A DNA stretch of 64,000 bases from Photobacterium lipolyticum (GCF_003026475.1 NZ_PYMC01000017.1:1-64000); one strand, 5' to 3'; shown: positions 47,390 to 57,597, numbered from the stretch's first letter. The notes: generated by a model not told the origin, from the sequence alone. Program-made: numbers and translations.

Positions 47390-48835
47390 TTAGATCATCG
47401 CACCTACACTTAGCATTGCCATGATCAGTACAGTCAGAATACCAAGTAGCGGCGCTACCCATTTTACCCAGCGTACATAAGGAACGCGTGCAATCGCCAG
47501 GCCACCCATAACAACAGCAGAGGTTGGGGTCATCAGGTTCACAATACCTGAAGCAGACTGGTATGCAGTCACAACCAGATCACGGCCTACACCTGCAAAG
47601 TCAGCTAGCGGTGCCATAATTGGCATAGTCAGCACAGCCAAACCAGAAGATGAAGGAACCAGGAAGGACAGTAAAATTTCCAACCAGTACATCACGTTAA
47701 TAAATACGATTGATGACAGACCGGTGACGGCTTGTTCGGCAGAGAAGAGGATGGAATCGGTGATCATACCGCGGTCCATGATAACCACGATACCACGAGC
47801 AATACCGATGATAAGGGCAACCCCTAATAGGTCACGGGCACCGTCGATAAAGCTGGATGTTAGCTCTTCTTCACTCATTCGCGCAATTAAGCCGATGATG
47901 ATAGTTGACGCCAGGAACATGCCTGAGATTTCAGCCATCCACCAGCCTGCAACCGCAACACCGTAGATCATGATGCCAAAAGATGCAGCAAAAATAGCCA
48001 GAATGATTTTACGGGTAGTGGTGAATTCCAGCATTTCACCAGACTGATTGCCCAGGAAGTGCGCTTTGTTCTCTTCGTACTTGTCATAAACGATAGATTT
48101 GGTCTTATCAGCACGTACCATTTTTGCATAGCGCATCACGTAGCCGACACAGATCAACCAGCCAATCACCAGCATTCCAACACGCAGTAAGATACCGTCC
48201 GTGAATGGGATACCCGCCGCGTTCGCTGCAATAACTGTAGCAAACGGGTTGATGGTTGAGCCAAGCGTACCGATACCGGCACCCAGTAGAATTGTTGCCG
48301 CAGCGACAAGCGGGTCAAAACGTGCAGCCAGCATCACCGGAACGAGCAAGGTATAGAAAGGTAGTGATTCTTCGGCCATGCCATAAATCGTACCGCCAGC
48401 GGCAAATAGTGCCATCAGGATCGGGATCATCAACTCTTCGCGGCCTTGCAGACGAGCTGTAACGCGCTCGATACCGGCATCGATTGCCCCGGTCTTGGTA
48501 ACTAATCCTAAGAAACCGCCGATGACCAGAATGAATAGTGATACGTCGATCGCTGCTGCTTCATATGAGTTGTGATCATAGAACCCATCAATCGGTGCCA
48601 GCAGAATATCGACAACACCCTGAGGATTGCTTTCTACCGCTTTATAAGTGCCTGTTACTGGAACTTCTTTGCCTAGTTCTTCATTCATTACCCGGTCGTA
48701 TTGACCAGCAGGAACGATCCAGGTCAGTAGCGCCACGATGGCGATCAGAGCAAATAAAATGGTGTAGGCGGAAGGGAATTTGAAGTTGGCAAAAAAGCCA
48801 CCTTTTTCTTCCTTGGTTACCGTTTGAGTCGTCAT
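47390..48835 (-). CDS. yfcC: YfcC-family membrane transporter, candidate arginine/ornithine carrier
   Basis: A 481-residue inner-membrane protein with about 11-12 hydrophobic segments, of the YfcC/DcuC-like superfamily. The opening FKFPSAYTILFALIAIVALLTWIVPAGQYDR is characteristic, and a late segment FLVPSSSGLAVLTMPIMAPLADFAGV carries the conserved PSSSG turn. I start at 48835, where AAGGAG lies six bases upstream; the longer frame has no such site. Family members beside arc genes are often annotated as ArcD-type antiporters, so arginine/ornithine exchange is likely from context but cannot be read from the sequence. The gene has a duplicated arcA leader 135 bases upstream. Confidence 0.88.
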   Translation of the reverse strand: MTTQTVTKEEKGGFFANFKFPSAYTILFALIAIVALLTWIVPAGQYDRVMNEELGKEVPVTGTYKAVESNPQGVVDILLAPIDGFYDHNSYEAAAIDVSLFILVIGGFLGLVTKTGAIDAGIERVTARLQGREELMIPILMALFAAGGTIYGMAEESLPFYTLLVPVMLAARFDPLVAAATILLGAGIGTLGSTINPFATVIAANAAGIPFTDGILLRVGMLVIGWLICVGYVMRYAKMVRADKTKSIVYDKYEENKAHFLGNQSGEMLEFTTTRKIILAIFAASFGIMIYGVAVAGWWMAEISGMFLASTIIIGLIARMSEEELTSSFIDGARDLLGVALIIGIARGIVVIMDRGMITDSILFSAEQAVTGLSSIVFINVMYWLEILLSFLVPSSSGLAVLTMPIMAPLADFAGVGRDLVVTAYQSASGIVNLMTPTSAVVMGGLAIARVPYVRWVKWVAPLLGILTVLIMAMLSVGAMI

Positions 48836-48970
48836 AATTGTCTCCTTGCACCCTATGCTTAATTTCTGCATTCAGGTGTGATCCAGCACGCCAGGTTTGG
48901 AATTTGGCGTAAAAGTGTTTGCTAAGCCAGGGCTCAGTAAAAGTATTCTTGGATGTAAAGGGGGTTAGGG

Positions 48971-49042
48971 TCAGCTTTGCCTTATGGGCTCGGTGATGCA
49001 GCGTAGCTGCTCTGCACCAGAACTGGCATAGAATTTATTCAT
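48971..49042 (-). pseudogene. 23-codon copy of the arcA 5' end
   Basis: An ATG at 49042, preceded by the same 14 bases as arcA, opens MNKFYASSGAEQLR and then diverges to stop at 48971. ArcA begins [14 protein letters not shown], so nine of the first 14 residues match and the DNA upstream of the ATG is identical for 14 bases. It can be a deleted second arcA, of which only the leader remains, or a leader peptide now serving the downstream transporter gene. It contains two arginine codons. Confidence 0.65.
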
Positions 49043-49056
49043 GATCGTATCTCTCT
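49043..49056 (-). promoter_or_regulatory. AGAGAGA-type leader motif before the arcA-like mini-ORF
   Basis: AGAGAGATACGATC, identical to the 14 bases before arcA. Upstream it continues as CTTA, which also stands close to the argF copy of the motif. Confidence 0.6.
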
Positions 49057-49587
49057 TAAGTTTGTATTTGTCGCTCAGCAGTCGTTGCTGCCGAGTCTGT
49101 TGTTGTTTTACGGCCTGATTTTAGACTGCTAATGCCTGCGTAACCTTGGGGTTGTTCACACTTTTTCAGGGCCGCGATCCCCCTGAAAAGTCAGTGGCCA
49201 TCAGCCTTTAGGGTATTTCTCGCCAATAACTGGGTGAATATGTTTTGATGGAGCTCTGAAAATTAATTGTTATTATGCAGTGGCAATAATGGCTATTAAT
49301 GACTAAGTCTTAGGCCGCGCTCGACTTATCACCCGTTAGAATACGGTTTGGCCGCGTACTTATGCGATTTTAGGCTGTAAAACCTGCATTTTGAAGTTGT
49401 GGGGAACTGCATAAGCTGGAATATTATTCACTTAGTTTATCAATAAAAAAGTGATTAAACTGAAGTGGGAATCACACCGAACTTTGACAGGGATCAATTT
49501 TCCCCGGCCATCAGACTAACATATGGTAATTACAGCCAAACCATGCGATATTTGCGTGAAAATTTATTCCATAGGTGGAGTTACCCC
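49057..49587. other. Divergent intergenic region between transporter and rraB
   Basis: About 530 bases with no gene. A hairpin of nine pairs (TTTTCAGGG at 49163-49171 with CCCTGAAAA at 49181-49189) lies in the middle; it has no T-run. The right part should carry the rraB promoter and the GGTGGAG ribosome binding site at 49574-49580. Confidence 0.5.
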
Positions 49588-49992
49588 ATGTCTTATGCAG
49601 AACTGATTGAAGAGCAAAAGGAAGAGACCCGCGATATTATTGCGGCTTTGCTGGAAGATGGCAGCGAACCTGAAGCTCTTTATACCATTGAGCACCACTT
49701 CTCAGCGGATACCTTTGCTGAACTGGAGGCCGCAGCGGCAGAAGCATTCAAAATGGGTTTTGAAGTGCTTGAAGCTGAAGAGCTTGAGCTAGCACCTGAA
49801 GACGGTGGCGGTAAAGTTGTTTGTTTTGATGCCGTTATGGAATCAGCACTTAACGCAGAGTTAATTGATGATCAGACTGAGAAGCTGATTGCACTGGCAG
49901 AAAAGCACAACATTGATTATGACGGCTGGGGCACTTACTTCGAATCTGGTGAAGATGACGAAGATGAAGAAGATGAGCCTGAAGAAGATTAA
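49588..49992 (+). CDS. rraB: Regulator of RNase E activity RraB
   Basis: Binds the C-terminal scaffold region of RNase E and changes degradosome composition and mRNA decay. The 134-residue acidic protein has the blocks [32 protein letters not shown] and [14 protein letters not shown], and an acidic tail of Asp and Glu. I start at the ATG at 49588 (GGTGGAG seven bases upstream), which matches the family start; the open frame continues 41 codons upstream. In E. coli it lies next to argF/argI, so its position near this cluster is conserved. Confidence 0.95.
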   Translation: MSYAELIEEQKEETRDIIAALLEDGSEPEALYTIEHHFSADTFAELEAAAAEAFKMGFEVLEAEELELAPEDGGGKVVCFDAVMESALNAELIDDQTEKLIALAEKHNIDYDGWGTYFESGEDDEDEEDEPEED

Positions 49993-50008
49993 GCCTAATC
50001 GGTAATTT

Positions 50009-50036
50009 AAAAAAGTCGGCAGAGGCCGGCTTTTTT
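50009..50036 (+). terminator. rraB terminator
   Basis: A 12-pair stem with one G-U (AAAAAAGTCGGC / GCCGGCTTTTTT) and a 4-base loop, 16 bases after the rraB stop, ending in six T. Confidence 0.88.
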
Positions 50037-50194
50037 GTTCTTGCCAAAAAAGAATAGAGAAAAGTTTTAATTCGATCACAGAGATGCGATTGAAACATTT
50101 TATTGCGCTATATCTTGCGCTTAGCCGCTACATCTGCTCTTTTCCCGCCTTAATATATCGCCGTGAAAATTGGTAATAATTCCTGGAGCTAGCG

Positions 50195-52633
50195 ATGGCA
50201 ATCTCACTCAATGGTCAGTGGTTACTGACCTGTGTACAGCGTTCTTCAATTTCTGATATACCTGTTTCCTTACCCGGTGATGTGCATTCAGCCCTGCTTA
50301 GCGCTGGAATTATCTGCGACCCCTACTGGGCCATTAATGAAGCAAAGGTGCAGTGGGTTAGCCAGTGTGACTGGGTCGTCTACCGAAGCTTTGAACTGAC
50401 GGCTGATGAGTTAGCCTGCAATGCAATGGATTTAGTGCTGGATAATCTTGATACCGTTGCCGAAATCCGGATCAATGGCCATACCGTTGCTGATTTCAGC
50501 AATATGTTTTTGCGCCATAAAGTCGATATTTTACCTTGTTTGCTGGTGGGTGTTAACCGAATTGAAATTGTGTTGCACCGAGCCGATTTGGCGGCTCAGT
50601 CCCGTGCCGAAAAATTACCGTTTCCTGTGCCGTGGGCCGAAGGAAATAACCAAATCCCGCACATGAATACGATCCGTAAAACCCAGTGCCATGCCGGCTG
50701 GGACTGGGGGATTTGCCTGTCGGTGATGGGGGTGTATGGTGATATTGAACTGCAACCAATCCAGCATGTACGGATCAGCCATGTCAGTACCAGGCAAAAG
50801 TGGCAGGAGTGGCGCTGTGAGGTTGAGGTTACCGTGCACTATGAAGCTGTGGCGAACTCCGGGCTAGCATCAGTCTCCGTGACCTTTGATGACCAAACTT
50901 ATCACTTAACCTTAGATCGAACAGCGAAACAGGCAACAGTGCTGTTTCGGATTGATCATCCAAAACGCTGGTGGCCGGCAGGCTATGGAAAGCAGCGTTT
51001 ATATGAGCTGGAAGTAATAGCCGATGGTCATCAAATTCATAAAAAAATCGGGTTGCGTAAATTAGAGTTGTGTACCGATGACGATGACATCGGGCAGAGC
51101 ATGGTGTTTAAGGTCAACGATGTGCCGATCAGTGCTAAAGGGGCTAACTGGATCCCGATGGATGCTCTGCCAAGTCGGATGAACAATCAACGTTACCGGC
51201 AGTTGCTCGAAGATGCCGTTGCCGCCAATATGAATATGCTCCGCGTCTGGGGTGGTGGCATGTATGAAAAAGATATCTTCTATCAACTTTGTGACGAACT
51301 GGGGCTGCTGGTCTGGCAAGACTTGATGTTTGCGTGTGCACTTTATCCAGCCACCCCTGATTTTATTGCCGAAGTACAAGAAGAAGTACAGTGGCAGGTA
51401 AGGCGCTTGAAAGATCATCCGTCATTGGCATTATGGTGTGGTGATAATGAAGTGATCGGTGCGATTGGCTGGTACCCGGAATCACGCCAGAACCGCGAAA
51501 AATATGTGGTCAATTATGAACGTTTGAACCGGGCACTGGCAGAAGTGGTGAACATTGAAGATCCCGCTCGCCGTTTCTGGGCAAGCTCTCCGTGTAATGG
51601 CGAACTCGACTTCGGCGATGCCTGGCATGATGACCGCCGCGGTGATATGCATTATTGGGATGTGTGGCATTCCGGTAAAGATCTGGACGCCTATCGGAAG
51701 GTTAAACCCCGTTTCTGCTCTGAGTTTGGTTTTCAATCGTGGCCATCATTGCCGTCAGTGCGGACATTTGTACCAGAGAAAGACTGGAACATCACTTCCC
51801 CAAGTTTTGAATCGCATCAAAAGAATAGCCGCGGTAACTCGATAATTACTGAGATGTTTACCCGGTATTTCCGTTTTCCTATCGGCTTTGCCAATATGTT
51901 GTATTTAAGCCAGGTACAGCAGGCACTGGCGATAAAAACGGCCAGTGAATTCTGGCGGGCACACAAGCCAGTGAACAGAGGGATTTTATACTGGCAGCTC
52001 AATGATTGCTGGCCAGTCAGCTCGTGGTCATCGCTGGAATACAGCGGTCGCTGGAAACAGCTTCATTATCATGTAAGACGTTTCTTTGCGCCTCAGCTGG
52101 CAGCTTTTGTCCCTAATGATAAGGGGATCGACCTTCACCTGATTAACGACAGCCGTAAGAGTGCTGAACTGAAAGGGGAAGTGGTATGGCAAAGCTGGCA
52201 GGGCGAAATCCTCTATCGGGAGCCGGTGAATACCTATCTAGAGCCGGATGAAAACGTCGTGACCTGGCAATGGCTGGCGGAAGATCTTGAGAGGCATGAA
52301 GCTGATGGATTTTTCCATGTTCATCTGACATCTGGTCAAGAGGTGATTGAAAATACCTACTTGCCGCTAAGGCCGAAACAGTGTGAGCTGGTCGAACCGG
52401 ATCTGCGCTATGAAGTGGCGGAGATCCATGGCCAGCTGTTTGTGATGCTCAGTTGTAGCAAGCCAGCATTTTTTGTCCATCTGGAATATGCCGGTGATGG
52501 CCGATTTGATAATTCCAGCTTTACCTTGGTACCGGAACATCAAAAGCAGGTCAAATACCTGGGGCCGGCAACGTACGATGAGCTGGTAGCGGGTTTAACC
52601 ATCTATCATCTTTACCAAAGCTATCAGGCATAG
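50195..52633 (+). CDS. Beta-mannosidase, glycoside hydrolase family 2
   Basis: Releases mannose from the non-reducing end of beta-mannosides. The 812-residue enzyme has the GH2 order: jelly-roll sugar-binding domain (to about 170, with CHAGWDWGICLSVMGVYGDI), immunoglobulin-like domain, TIM barrel (from about 300), then C-terminal beta domains. The acid/base glutamate is in LWCGDNEV near 412 and the nucleophile in RFCSEFGFQSWP near 510, both typical of the family. No signal peptide is seen, so it should act in the cytoplasm on imported oligosaccharides. It stands alone, with a TGGAG ribosome binding site; no transporter is adjacent. Confidence 0.92.
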   Translation: MAISLNGQWLLTCVQRSSISDIPVSLPGDVHSALLSAGIICDPYWAINEAKVQWVSQCDWVVYRSFELTADELACNAMDLVLDNLDTVAEIRINGHTVADFSNMFLRHKVDILPCLLVGVNRIEIVLHRADLAAQSRAEKLPFPVPWAEGNNQIPHMNTIRKTQCHAGWDWGICLSVMGVYGDIELQPIQHVRISHVSTRQKWQEWRCEVEVTVHYEAVANSGLASVSVTFDDQTYHLTLDRTAKQATVLFRIDHPKRWWPAGYGKQRLYELEVIADGHQIHKKIGLRKLELCTDDDDIGQSMVFKVNDVPISAKGANWIPMDALPSRMNNQRYRQLLEDAVAANMNMLRVWGGGMYEKDIFYQLCDELGLLVWQDLMFACALYPATPDFIAEVQEEVQWQVRRLKDHPSLALWCGDNEVIGAIGWYPESRQNREKYVVNYERLNRALAEVVNIEDPARRFWASSPCNGELDFGDAWHDDRRGDMHYWDVWHSGKDLDAYRKVKPRFCSEFGFQSWPSLPSVRTFVPEKDWNITSPSFESHQKNSRGNSIITEMFTRYFRFPIGFANMLYLSQVQQALAIKTASEFWRAHKPVNRGILYWQLNDCWPVSSWSSLEYSGRWKQLHYHVRRFFAPQLAAFVPNDKGIDLHLINDSRKSAELKGEVVWQSWQGEILYREPVNTYLEPDENVVTWQWLAEDLERHEADGFFHVHLTSGQEVIENTYLPLRPKQCELVEPDLRYEVAEIHGQLFVMLSCSKPAFFVHLEYAGDGRFDNSSFTLVPEHQKQVKYLGPATYDELVAGLTIYHLYQSYQA

Positions 52634-52700
52634 AAGAGAGACTAGCTGAGCCAGCGAGTACTCTTTCACATAAATAATGAATAGTTGAAGCTCTTAAACA

Positions 52701-52800
52701 TGTCATCCCGGAATTGAGGAACGAAATATCCGGGATCCAGTTCTAACCGTGTACTCCTTAGATTCCGTATAAGTTCGTTCCTCACTTTACGGAATGACGA
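52701..52800. repeat. Paired REP-like palindromic element
   Basis: Two related hairpins in opposite orientation: TGTCATCCCGGA ... TCCGGGATC and, on the other strand, CGTCATTCCGTA ... TACGGAATC. Both contain the loop sequence GAGGAACGAA. Stem changes in each copy are compensated (CCCGGA/TCCGGG versus ATTCCGTA/TTACGGAAT). This is the structure of bacterial REP/BIME elements, here downstream of the mannosidase gene and the convergent marR-type gene. Confidence 0.75.
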
Positions 52801-52871
52801 AGTTTGGTAACTGAACTCGTAATGAAGTACTAGATAGTAAGAAAAGCCGGCCCAGATCTATAATACGGACG

Positions 52872-53777
52872 CTAAAAAGTCTTTAGCATCCGTACTTCGC
52901 AGGCGTCGTGGCCGGTATTGCCCATGGCGTGTGGAATGTGCACAAACCCCAATGATTCATATAACGCAATGGCTTCGATAAGGTTGGCCGTTGTTTCAAG
53001 GTAGCAGCCTTTATAACCTTGTAGCCTTGCAAATTTCAGTGCTTTAACGGCAAGGGCTCGTGCTAATCCTTTTCCGCGTAATTCGGTTAAGAAATACATT
53101 TTCTGTAGCTCACACAGATTATCTGAACCCGCCAATGGACTTAAACCGCCCCCACCTAGAATACGGTTATCTTTTTCGATCACCCAATATTGGCTGTTAG
53201 CTGCTTTGTAGACACAGCTCATGCTGTCTAATGTTGGATCTGCAACACCATAGCCTTTGTCGGCAGTAAGCCCATACTCCGCTGATACGCGTCGAACGAC
53301 GGCAGCAACCGATGCGTTATCAATAGGTTGGATTGGGCGAATGTGGTAATCGTACTGTTTCTCGACAGCATGAATAGCTTTGGTGTAACGGGTAAGGCTT
53401 TTTTTAAGCTGAGTAATCTCATCGGCGTCCATCTGATCAAGAATGATCTGAACGTGATTGTTCAATTGTGCGTGCAGGGCATCCAGAGTTTGCTCGCCTT
53501 CTGCGGTGAGCTGGGATAATTGGCTGCGTCTATCATCAGGGTTTGGTGTGGTGGTGACCAAACCTAAGTTGAGCAGTATCGCTAATGTGCGGCTGGCATT
53601 TGATTTATCGACCTTTAATCTTTCCGCCATTTGATTAACCGTGCAAGGCGCTTGTTCTAACTCGATCAAGGTATGTGCTTGAACCGGGGTCAGCTTCATG
53701 CTGCCACAATGGCTATTGAATAAACCAAGTTGACGTACGAGCTGGCGAGAAAGTTGACGTAGTTGCTGTGGCTGCAT
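52872..53777 (-). CDS. MarR-type regulator fused to GNAT acetyltransferase
   Basis: A 301-residue two-domain protein. The first about 145 residues form a MarR winged-helix domain ([15 protein letters not shown], then [20 protein letters not shown] as the recognition helix, and [15 protein letters not shown] as the wing). The rest is a GNAT N-acetyltransferase (from [12 protein letters not shown]; acetyl-CoA site at [20 protein letters not shown]; then [25 protein letters not shown]). This fusion is a known family whose targets are mostly unknown. It is divergently placed from nothing close; a repeat-rich gap separates it from valS. Confidence 0.92.
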   Translation of the reverse strand: MQPQQLRQLSRQLVRQLGLFNSHCGSMKLTPVQAHTLIELEQAPCTVNQMAERLKVDKSNASRTLAILLNLGLVTTTPNPDDRRSQLSQLTAEGEQTLDALHAQLNNHVQIILDQMDADEITQLKKSLTRYTKAIHAVEKQYDYHIRPIQPIDNASVAAVVRRVSAEYGLTADKGYGVADPTLDSMSCVYKAANSQYWVIEKDNRILGGGGLSPLAGSDNLCELQKMYFLTELRGKGLARALAVKALKFARLQGYKGCYLETTANLIEAIALYESLGFVHIPHAMGNTGHDACEVRMLKTF

Positions 53778-53852
53778 GGTGACTTCTTATTTTGTTGTTG
53801 TGTGCAACTAAATTTAATTGTGGTTCGCAACAAAGTCAATGGATAGTTTTGT
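53778..53852. promoter_or_regulatory. Promoter side of the MarR-GNAT gene
   Basis: The 75 bases next to the start contain TTGTTGTGTGCAAC and TTGTGGTTCGCAACAA, two short dyads (GTTGTGTGCAAC-like and TTGTGGTTCGCAACAA) of the kind MarR proteins bind. Autoregulation is an inference from this. Confidence 0.4.
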
Positions 53853-54101
53853 TGGCGAGGAAGAGCGGGAAGATCGGCCCTATGGTTCTGAGGTTCTGTG
53901 GCGATCTCGTTGCGAGTTTCTAGAGACGAGTGGCGAGGAAGAGCGGGAAAAAGCGGTTCTATGGACCTGAGGTTCTGTGGGGATCGAGTTGCGAGTTTCT
54001 AGAGACGAGTGGCTAGGAAGAGCGGGAAGAGCGGTTCTATGGACCTGAGGTTCTATGGGGATCGAGTTGCGAGTTTCTAGAGACGAGTAACTAGGAAAAG
54101 C
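53853..54101. repeat. 78-79-bp tandem repeats, three copies and a partial fourth
   Basis: Units starting near 53853, 53931, 54010 and (partial) 54088 share GGCGAGGAAGAGCGGGAA at the start and GAGTTTCTAGAGACGAG at the end, with a few substitutions in the middle. The copies adjoin without unique spacers. No open frame runs through in a credible way. It lies between the valS terminator and the MarR-GNAT promoter. Confidence 0.85.
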
Positions 54102-54133
54102 AAAATCTTGGTATGACGAAGTGATTTTTGAAA

Positions 54134-54166
54134 CAAAAAAAGGGCTGACAATTTCTTGTCAGCCCT
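54134..54166 (-). terminator. valS terminator
   Basis: A perfect 10-bp stem (AGGGCTGACA / TGTCAGCCCT) with a 6-base loop lies 47 bases after the valS stop and is followed by seven T on the minus strand. Confidence 0.9.
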
Positions 54167-54212
54167 CTGATGTACTCGATTCTCGAAACTAGAAACCCAT
54201 TACTACAGGTAC

Positions 54213-57074
54213 TTACAGCGCAGCGATAGTCGCTTTCTGCTCTTCCAGCTTAATCAGCGTTTCTTTGTAGCCGTCAAGCTTCTCGCGCTCTTTGGCAACA
54301 ACGGCTTCTGGTGCTTTCGCAACAAAACCTGCATTACCTAGCTTGCCTTCGATGCGCTTGATTTCGCCCTGGATCTTCGCCGATTCTTTATCTAGACGTG
54401 CTAGCTCTTCATCTTTGTCGATCAGACCCGCCATTGGGATCATCAGGGTAGACTTACCCACTAATGACGTAGCACAAGCCGGAGTCTCTTCGCCGGCAGC
54501 CAATACTTTGATGCTGTCCAGTTTCGCCAGAGAAGCTAATACGGTTTCATTTGCTGCAATGCGTGCGGCATCTTTGTCGTCAGCGACTTTCAGCATTACA
54601 TCCAGGCCTTTGCTTGGCGCAATGTCGTACTCGGCGCGCAGATTACGGATGCTGGTGATGAACGCTTTTACCCACTCGATGTCAGCAATCGCGGCTTCGT
54701 TGACGTTTGTTTCATCAAACTGAGGCAGTGCCTGAGTCATGATGGTTTCGCCCTCAACACCGTCGACCAGCGGCTTCACGCTCTGCCAGATAGATTCAGT
54801 GATGTATGGAAGCACTGGGTGAGCAAGACGCAGAGTTTTCTCTAGCACTGTGATTAGGGTATGGCGAGTCGCACGTTGCTGCGCTTCTGAGCCTTTCCAA
54901 AGAACCGGTTTGGTCAGCTCTAGGTACCAGTCACAGAATTGGTTCCAGATGAATTCGTACAGGGTATTCGCAGCCATATCTAAACGGTAGTTTTCGATAT
55001 GGGTATTGAAGTCTTTTGCTGCTAATTCAAACTGAGACTCGATCCACTTGTCAGCTAGGGAGTACTCAAGCTCAGCACCTTCAGCCATACCGCAGTCTTG
55101 ATCTTCGGTATTCATCAGTACGTAACGGCTTGCGTTCCATAGCTTGTTACAGAAGTTACGGTAACCTTCCAGGCGCTTCATATCCCAGTTGATATCACGG
55201 CCTGTTGATGCCATTGCTGCAAGGGTGAAACGCAGCGCATCGGTGCCGTACGGTTCGATACCGTTTTCAAATGTCTTGCGGGTGTTCTTCTCGATCTTCG
55301 CGGCCAGTTTCGGCTGCATCATGTTGCCACAACGCTTTTCAACCAACTCTTCAAGGCCAATACCGTCGATCATATCGATCGGGTCAAGTACGTTACCCTT
55401 AGATTTCGACATCTTGTCGCCGTTTTCATCGCGGATAAGACCCGTCATGTAAACAGTTTTGAATGGTACCTGTGGCTTGCCGTTTTCATCTTTAATAAAG
55501 TGCATGGTCATCATGATCATGCGGGCAACCCAGAAGAAGATAATATCGAAACCTGATACCAGTACATCTGAAGGGTGGAAGGTTTTCAGATCATCAGTGT
55601 TTTCCGGCCAGCCTTGGGTGCCGAATGTCCACAGTGCAGAAGAGAACCAGGTATCGAGTACATCGTCGTCCTGGCGCAACACGACAACTGGTGCAAGGTT
55701 GTTGTTTGCACGTACTTCTTCTTCGGTACGGCCAACATAGACATTGCCATCGTTGTCATACCAAGCCGGGATGCGGTGACCCCACCAAAGCTGACGTGAA
55801 ATACACCAGTCTTGAACATCGCGCATCCAAGCAAAGTACATGTTTTCGTATTGCTTAGGTACGAATTGGATATCGCCATTTTCAACCGCTTTAACAGCAG
55901 GCTCTGCTAGAGGGGCAGTACGTACATACCATTGGTCCGTCAGCATTGGTTCTATAACCACGCCGCCACGGTCACCGTAAGGGACGGTCAGGTCGTGATC
56001 TTTGACTTCTTCTAGCAGGCCAAGCTCATCAAATTCTGCCACGATTGCTTTACGTGCCGCAAAGCGTTCCATGCCATGGTATTTTTCTGGCAGTTCAGTG
56101 CTGTATACATCACTTGCTTCACCGTTGGTGGTGAAGACTTCAGCGCTGTCACGGATGTCAGCATTGAAGGTCAGGATGTTGATCATTGGCAGGCTATGAC
56201 GCTTGCCAACCTCGTAATCGTTAAAGTCATGGGCAGGGGTGATCTTCACACAACCTGTGCCTTTTTCCATGTCGGCATGTTCGTCGCCCACGATAGGGAT
56301 ACGACGATCAACGACTGGAAGCAGGATTTCTTTACCAATCAGATCTTTGTAACGCGGATCTTCAGGGTTAACCGCCACACCAGTATCGCCCAGCATGGTT
56401 TCCGGGCGCGTGGTGGCGACGACGATGTAATCTTTGCCGTCAACAGTCTGTACGCCATCCGCCAGCGGGTAGCGGAAGTGCCACATGAAGCCTTTTTTGT
56501 CTTTGTTTTCAACTTCCAGATCGGAGATCGCCGTGTGTAGCTTCGGATCCCAGTTAACCAGGCGCTTACCACGGTAGATAAGATCTTCTTCGTATAAACG
56601 AACGAAGACTTCTTGAGTTGCGTTAGACAGGCCGTCATCCATCGTGAAGCGCTCGCGCTCCCAGTCAACCGATGCACCCAGGCGGCGAAGCTGCTTGGTG
56701 ATGGTGCCACCAGATTCAGCTTTCCATTCCCAGATTTTGTCGATGAATGCATCACGGCCGTAGTCGTGCTTTGTCTTGCCTTCTTCGGCAGCAATTTTAC
56801 GCTCCACAACCATCTGGGTTGCGATACCTGCGTGGTCAGTACCGACTTGCCATAGGGTGTTTTTGCCTTTCATACGCTCACAGCGGATCAGGGTATCCAT
56901 AATGGTATCCTGGAACGCGTGGCCCATGTGCAAACTACCAGTGACGTTTGGCGGTGGGATCATGATGCTGTAGGCATCTTTAGATGTATCACCGTGAGGC
57001 TTGAAGTAACCAGCCTCTTCCCAGCGCTGATATAGCGCTTGTTCAATTGATTGTGGGTTGTATGTCTTTTCCAT
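54213..57074 (-). CDS. valS: Valyl-tRNA synthetase ValS
   Basis: Charges tRNA-Val. The 953-residue class I enzyme has [13 protein letters not shown] (HIGH-type motif) near 42, an editing domain inserted in the middle, and DKMSKSKGN (KMSKS) near 553. It ends with a Lys/Glu-rich coiled coil, [20 protein letters not shown], that contacts the tRNA. I start at the ATG at 57074, because [20 protein letters not shown] is the family start; the frame continues 41 codons upstream into the holC end. It follows holC by 28 bases, as in most gammaproteobacteria. Confidence 0.97.
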   Translation of the reverse strand: MEKTYNPQSIEQALYQRWEEAGYFKPHGDTSKDAYSIMIPPPNVTGSLHMGHAFQDTIMDTLIRCERMKGKNTLWQVGTDHAGIATQMVVERKIAAEEGKTKHDYGRDAFIDKIWEWKAESGGTITKQLRRLGASVDWERERFTMDDGLSNATQEVFVRLYEEDLIYRGKRLVNWDPKLHTAISDLEVENKDKKGFMWHFRYPLADGVQTVDGKDYIVVATTRPETMLGDTGVAVNPEDPRYKDLIGKEILLPVVDRRIPIVGDEHADMEKGTGCVKITPAHDFNDYEVGKRHSLPMINILTFNADIRDSAEVFTTNGEASDVYSTELPEKYHGMERFAARKAIVAEFDELGLLEEVKDHDLTVPYGDRGGVVIEPMLTDQWYVRTAPLAEPAVKAVENGDIQFVPKQYENMYFAWMRDVQDWCISRQLWWGHRIPAWYDNDGNVYVGRTEEEVRANNNLAPVVVLRQDDDVLDTWFSSALWTFGTQGWPENTDDLKTFHPSDVLVSGFDIIFFWVARMIMMTMHFIKDENGKPQVPFKTVYMTGLIRDENGDKMSKSKGNVLDPIDMIDGIGLEELVEKRCGNMMQPKLAAKIEKNTRKTFENGIEPYGTDALRFTLAAMASTGRDINWDMKRLEGYRNFCNKLWNASRYVLMNTEDQDCGMAEGAELEYSLADKWIESQFELAAKDFNTHIENYRLDMAANTLYEFIWNQFCDWYLELTKPVLWKGSEAQQRATRHTLITVLEKTLRLAHPVLPYITESIWQSVKPLVDGVEGETIMTQALPQFDETNVNEAAIADIEWVKAFITSIRNLRAEYDIAPSKGLDVMLKVADDKDAARIAANETVLASLAKLDSIKVLAAGEETPACATSLVGKSTLMIPMAGLIDKDEELARLDKESAKIQGEIKRIEGKLGNAGFVAKAPEAVVAKEREKLDGYKETLIKLEEQKATIAAL

Positions 57075-57102
57075 AGCGCTCTTAGAAGGATCGATGTGGG
57101 AA

Positions 57103-57555
57103 TTAGGGCGTCTCAGGGGCAGCGGCGGTCTGCAATTGAATGCCAGCAAGGCGATATGCCTTATAGCGTTCGCGAGCCAACTGCTTGAGCTTTTCATCGC
57201 AAGGGACGAAGTCTATCACTTGTGGGAAGGTTACGGCAAAATTTGGTGCATCTTGAGCCAAATTTATTAGCAAGCTACGGCGTCCGCTATGACGTAAACC
57301 GGGCCAGCCAATCTCAACAGGCGAACCGCCCCTGGGCCCCTCACCGATCAAATTGTGGGGGACGAAGTTATCGGGTTCCTGTTGCCATAAGTACTCATCA
57401 AGCTGTTCTGCCTGTTTTTTACTTTCAGCGAGCAGATAAACTTTGTTGCCTTGCTGGTAACTCAATGCTGCCTGGTGACAAGCAAAATGAAGCTGGTAAT
57501 CACTATCAGCTTCGAGGTGTTTGTCATCAATTATATAAAAAGTAGCATGAGTCAT
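57103..57555 (-). CDS. holC: DNA polymerase III chi subunit HolC
   Basis: Links the clamp loader to single-stranded DNA binding protein SSB at the replication fork and binds the psi subunit HolD. The 150-residue protein shows [35 protein letters not shown] at the start and [22 protein letters not shown] in the middle, both family blocks. It lies between pepA and valS, the conserved order, and 82 bases after pepA with a weak hairpin in the gap. Confidence 0.95.
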   Translation of the reverse strand: MTHATFYIIDDKHLEADSDYQLHFACHQAALSYQQGNKVYLLAESKKQAEQLDEYLWQQEPDNFVPHNLIGEGPRGGSPVEIGWPGLRHSGRRSLLINLAQDAPNFAVTFPQVIDFVPCDEKLKQLARERYKAYRLAGIQLQTAAAPETP

Positions 57556-57572
57556 GGTGTTTTATCTCAATA

Positions 57573-57597
57573 AAGAAAGGGGGGCCATTCGGCCCCG
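57573..57597 (-). terminator. Hairpin between pepA and holC
   Basis: GGGGCC / GGCCCC with a 4-base loop, followed on the minus strand by CCTTTCTTTATT. It is probably a partial terminator that lowers holC-valS transcription from the pepA promoter. Confidence 0.6.

Noticed and set aside
49163..49189. Hairpin as a terminator of rraB or the transporter
   Set aside because: It lies upstream of both divergent genes and lacks a T-run; no function assigned.
53853..54101. Possible CRISPR array
   Set aside because: Units of 78-79 bp adjoin directly without unique spacers and no cas genes are near, so this is a plain tandem repeat.
57075..57197. 41-residue N-terminal extension of ValS
   Set aside because: It overlaps the end of holC and does not match the family; the ATG at 57074 gives the usual start.
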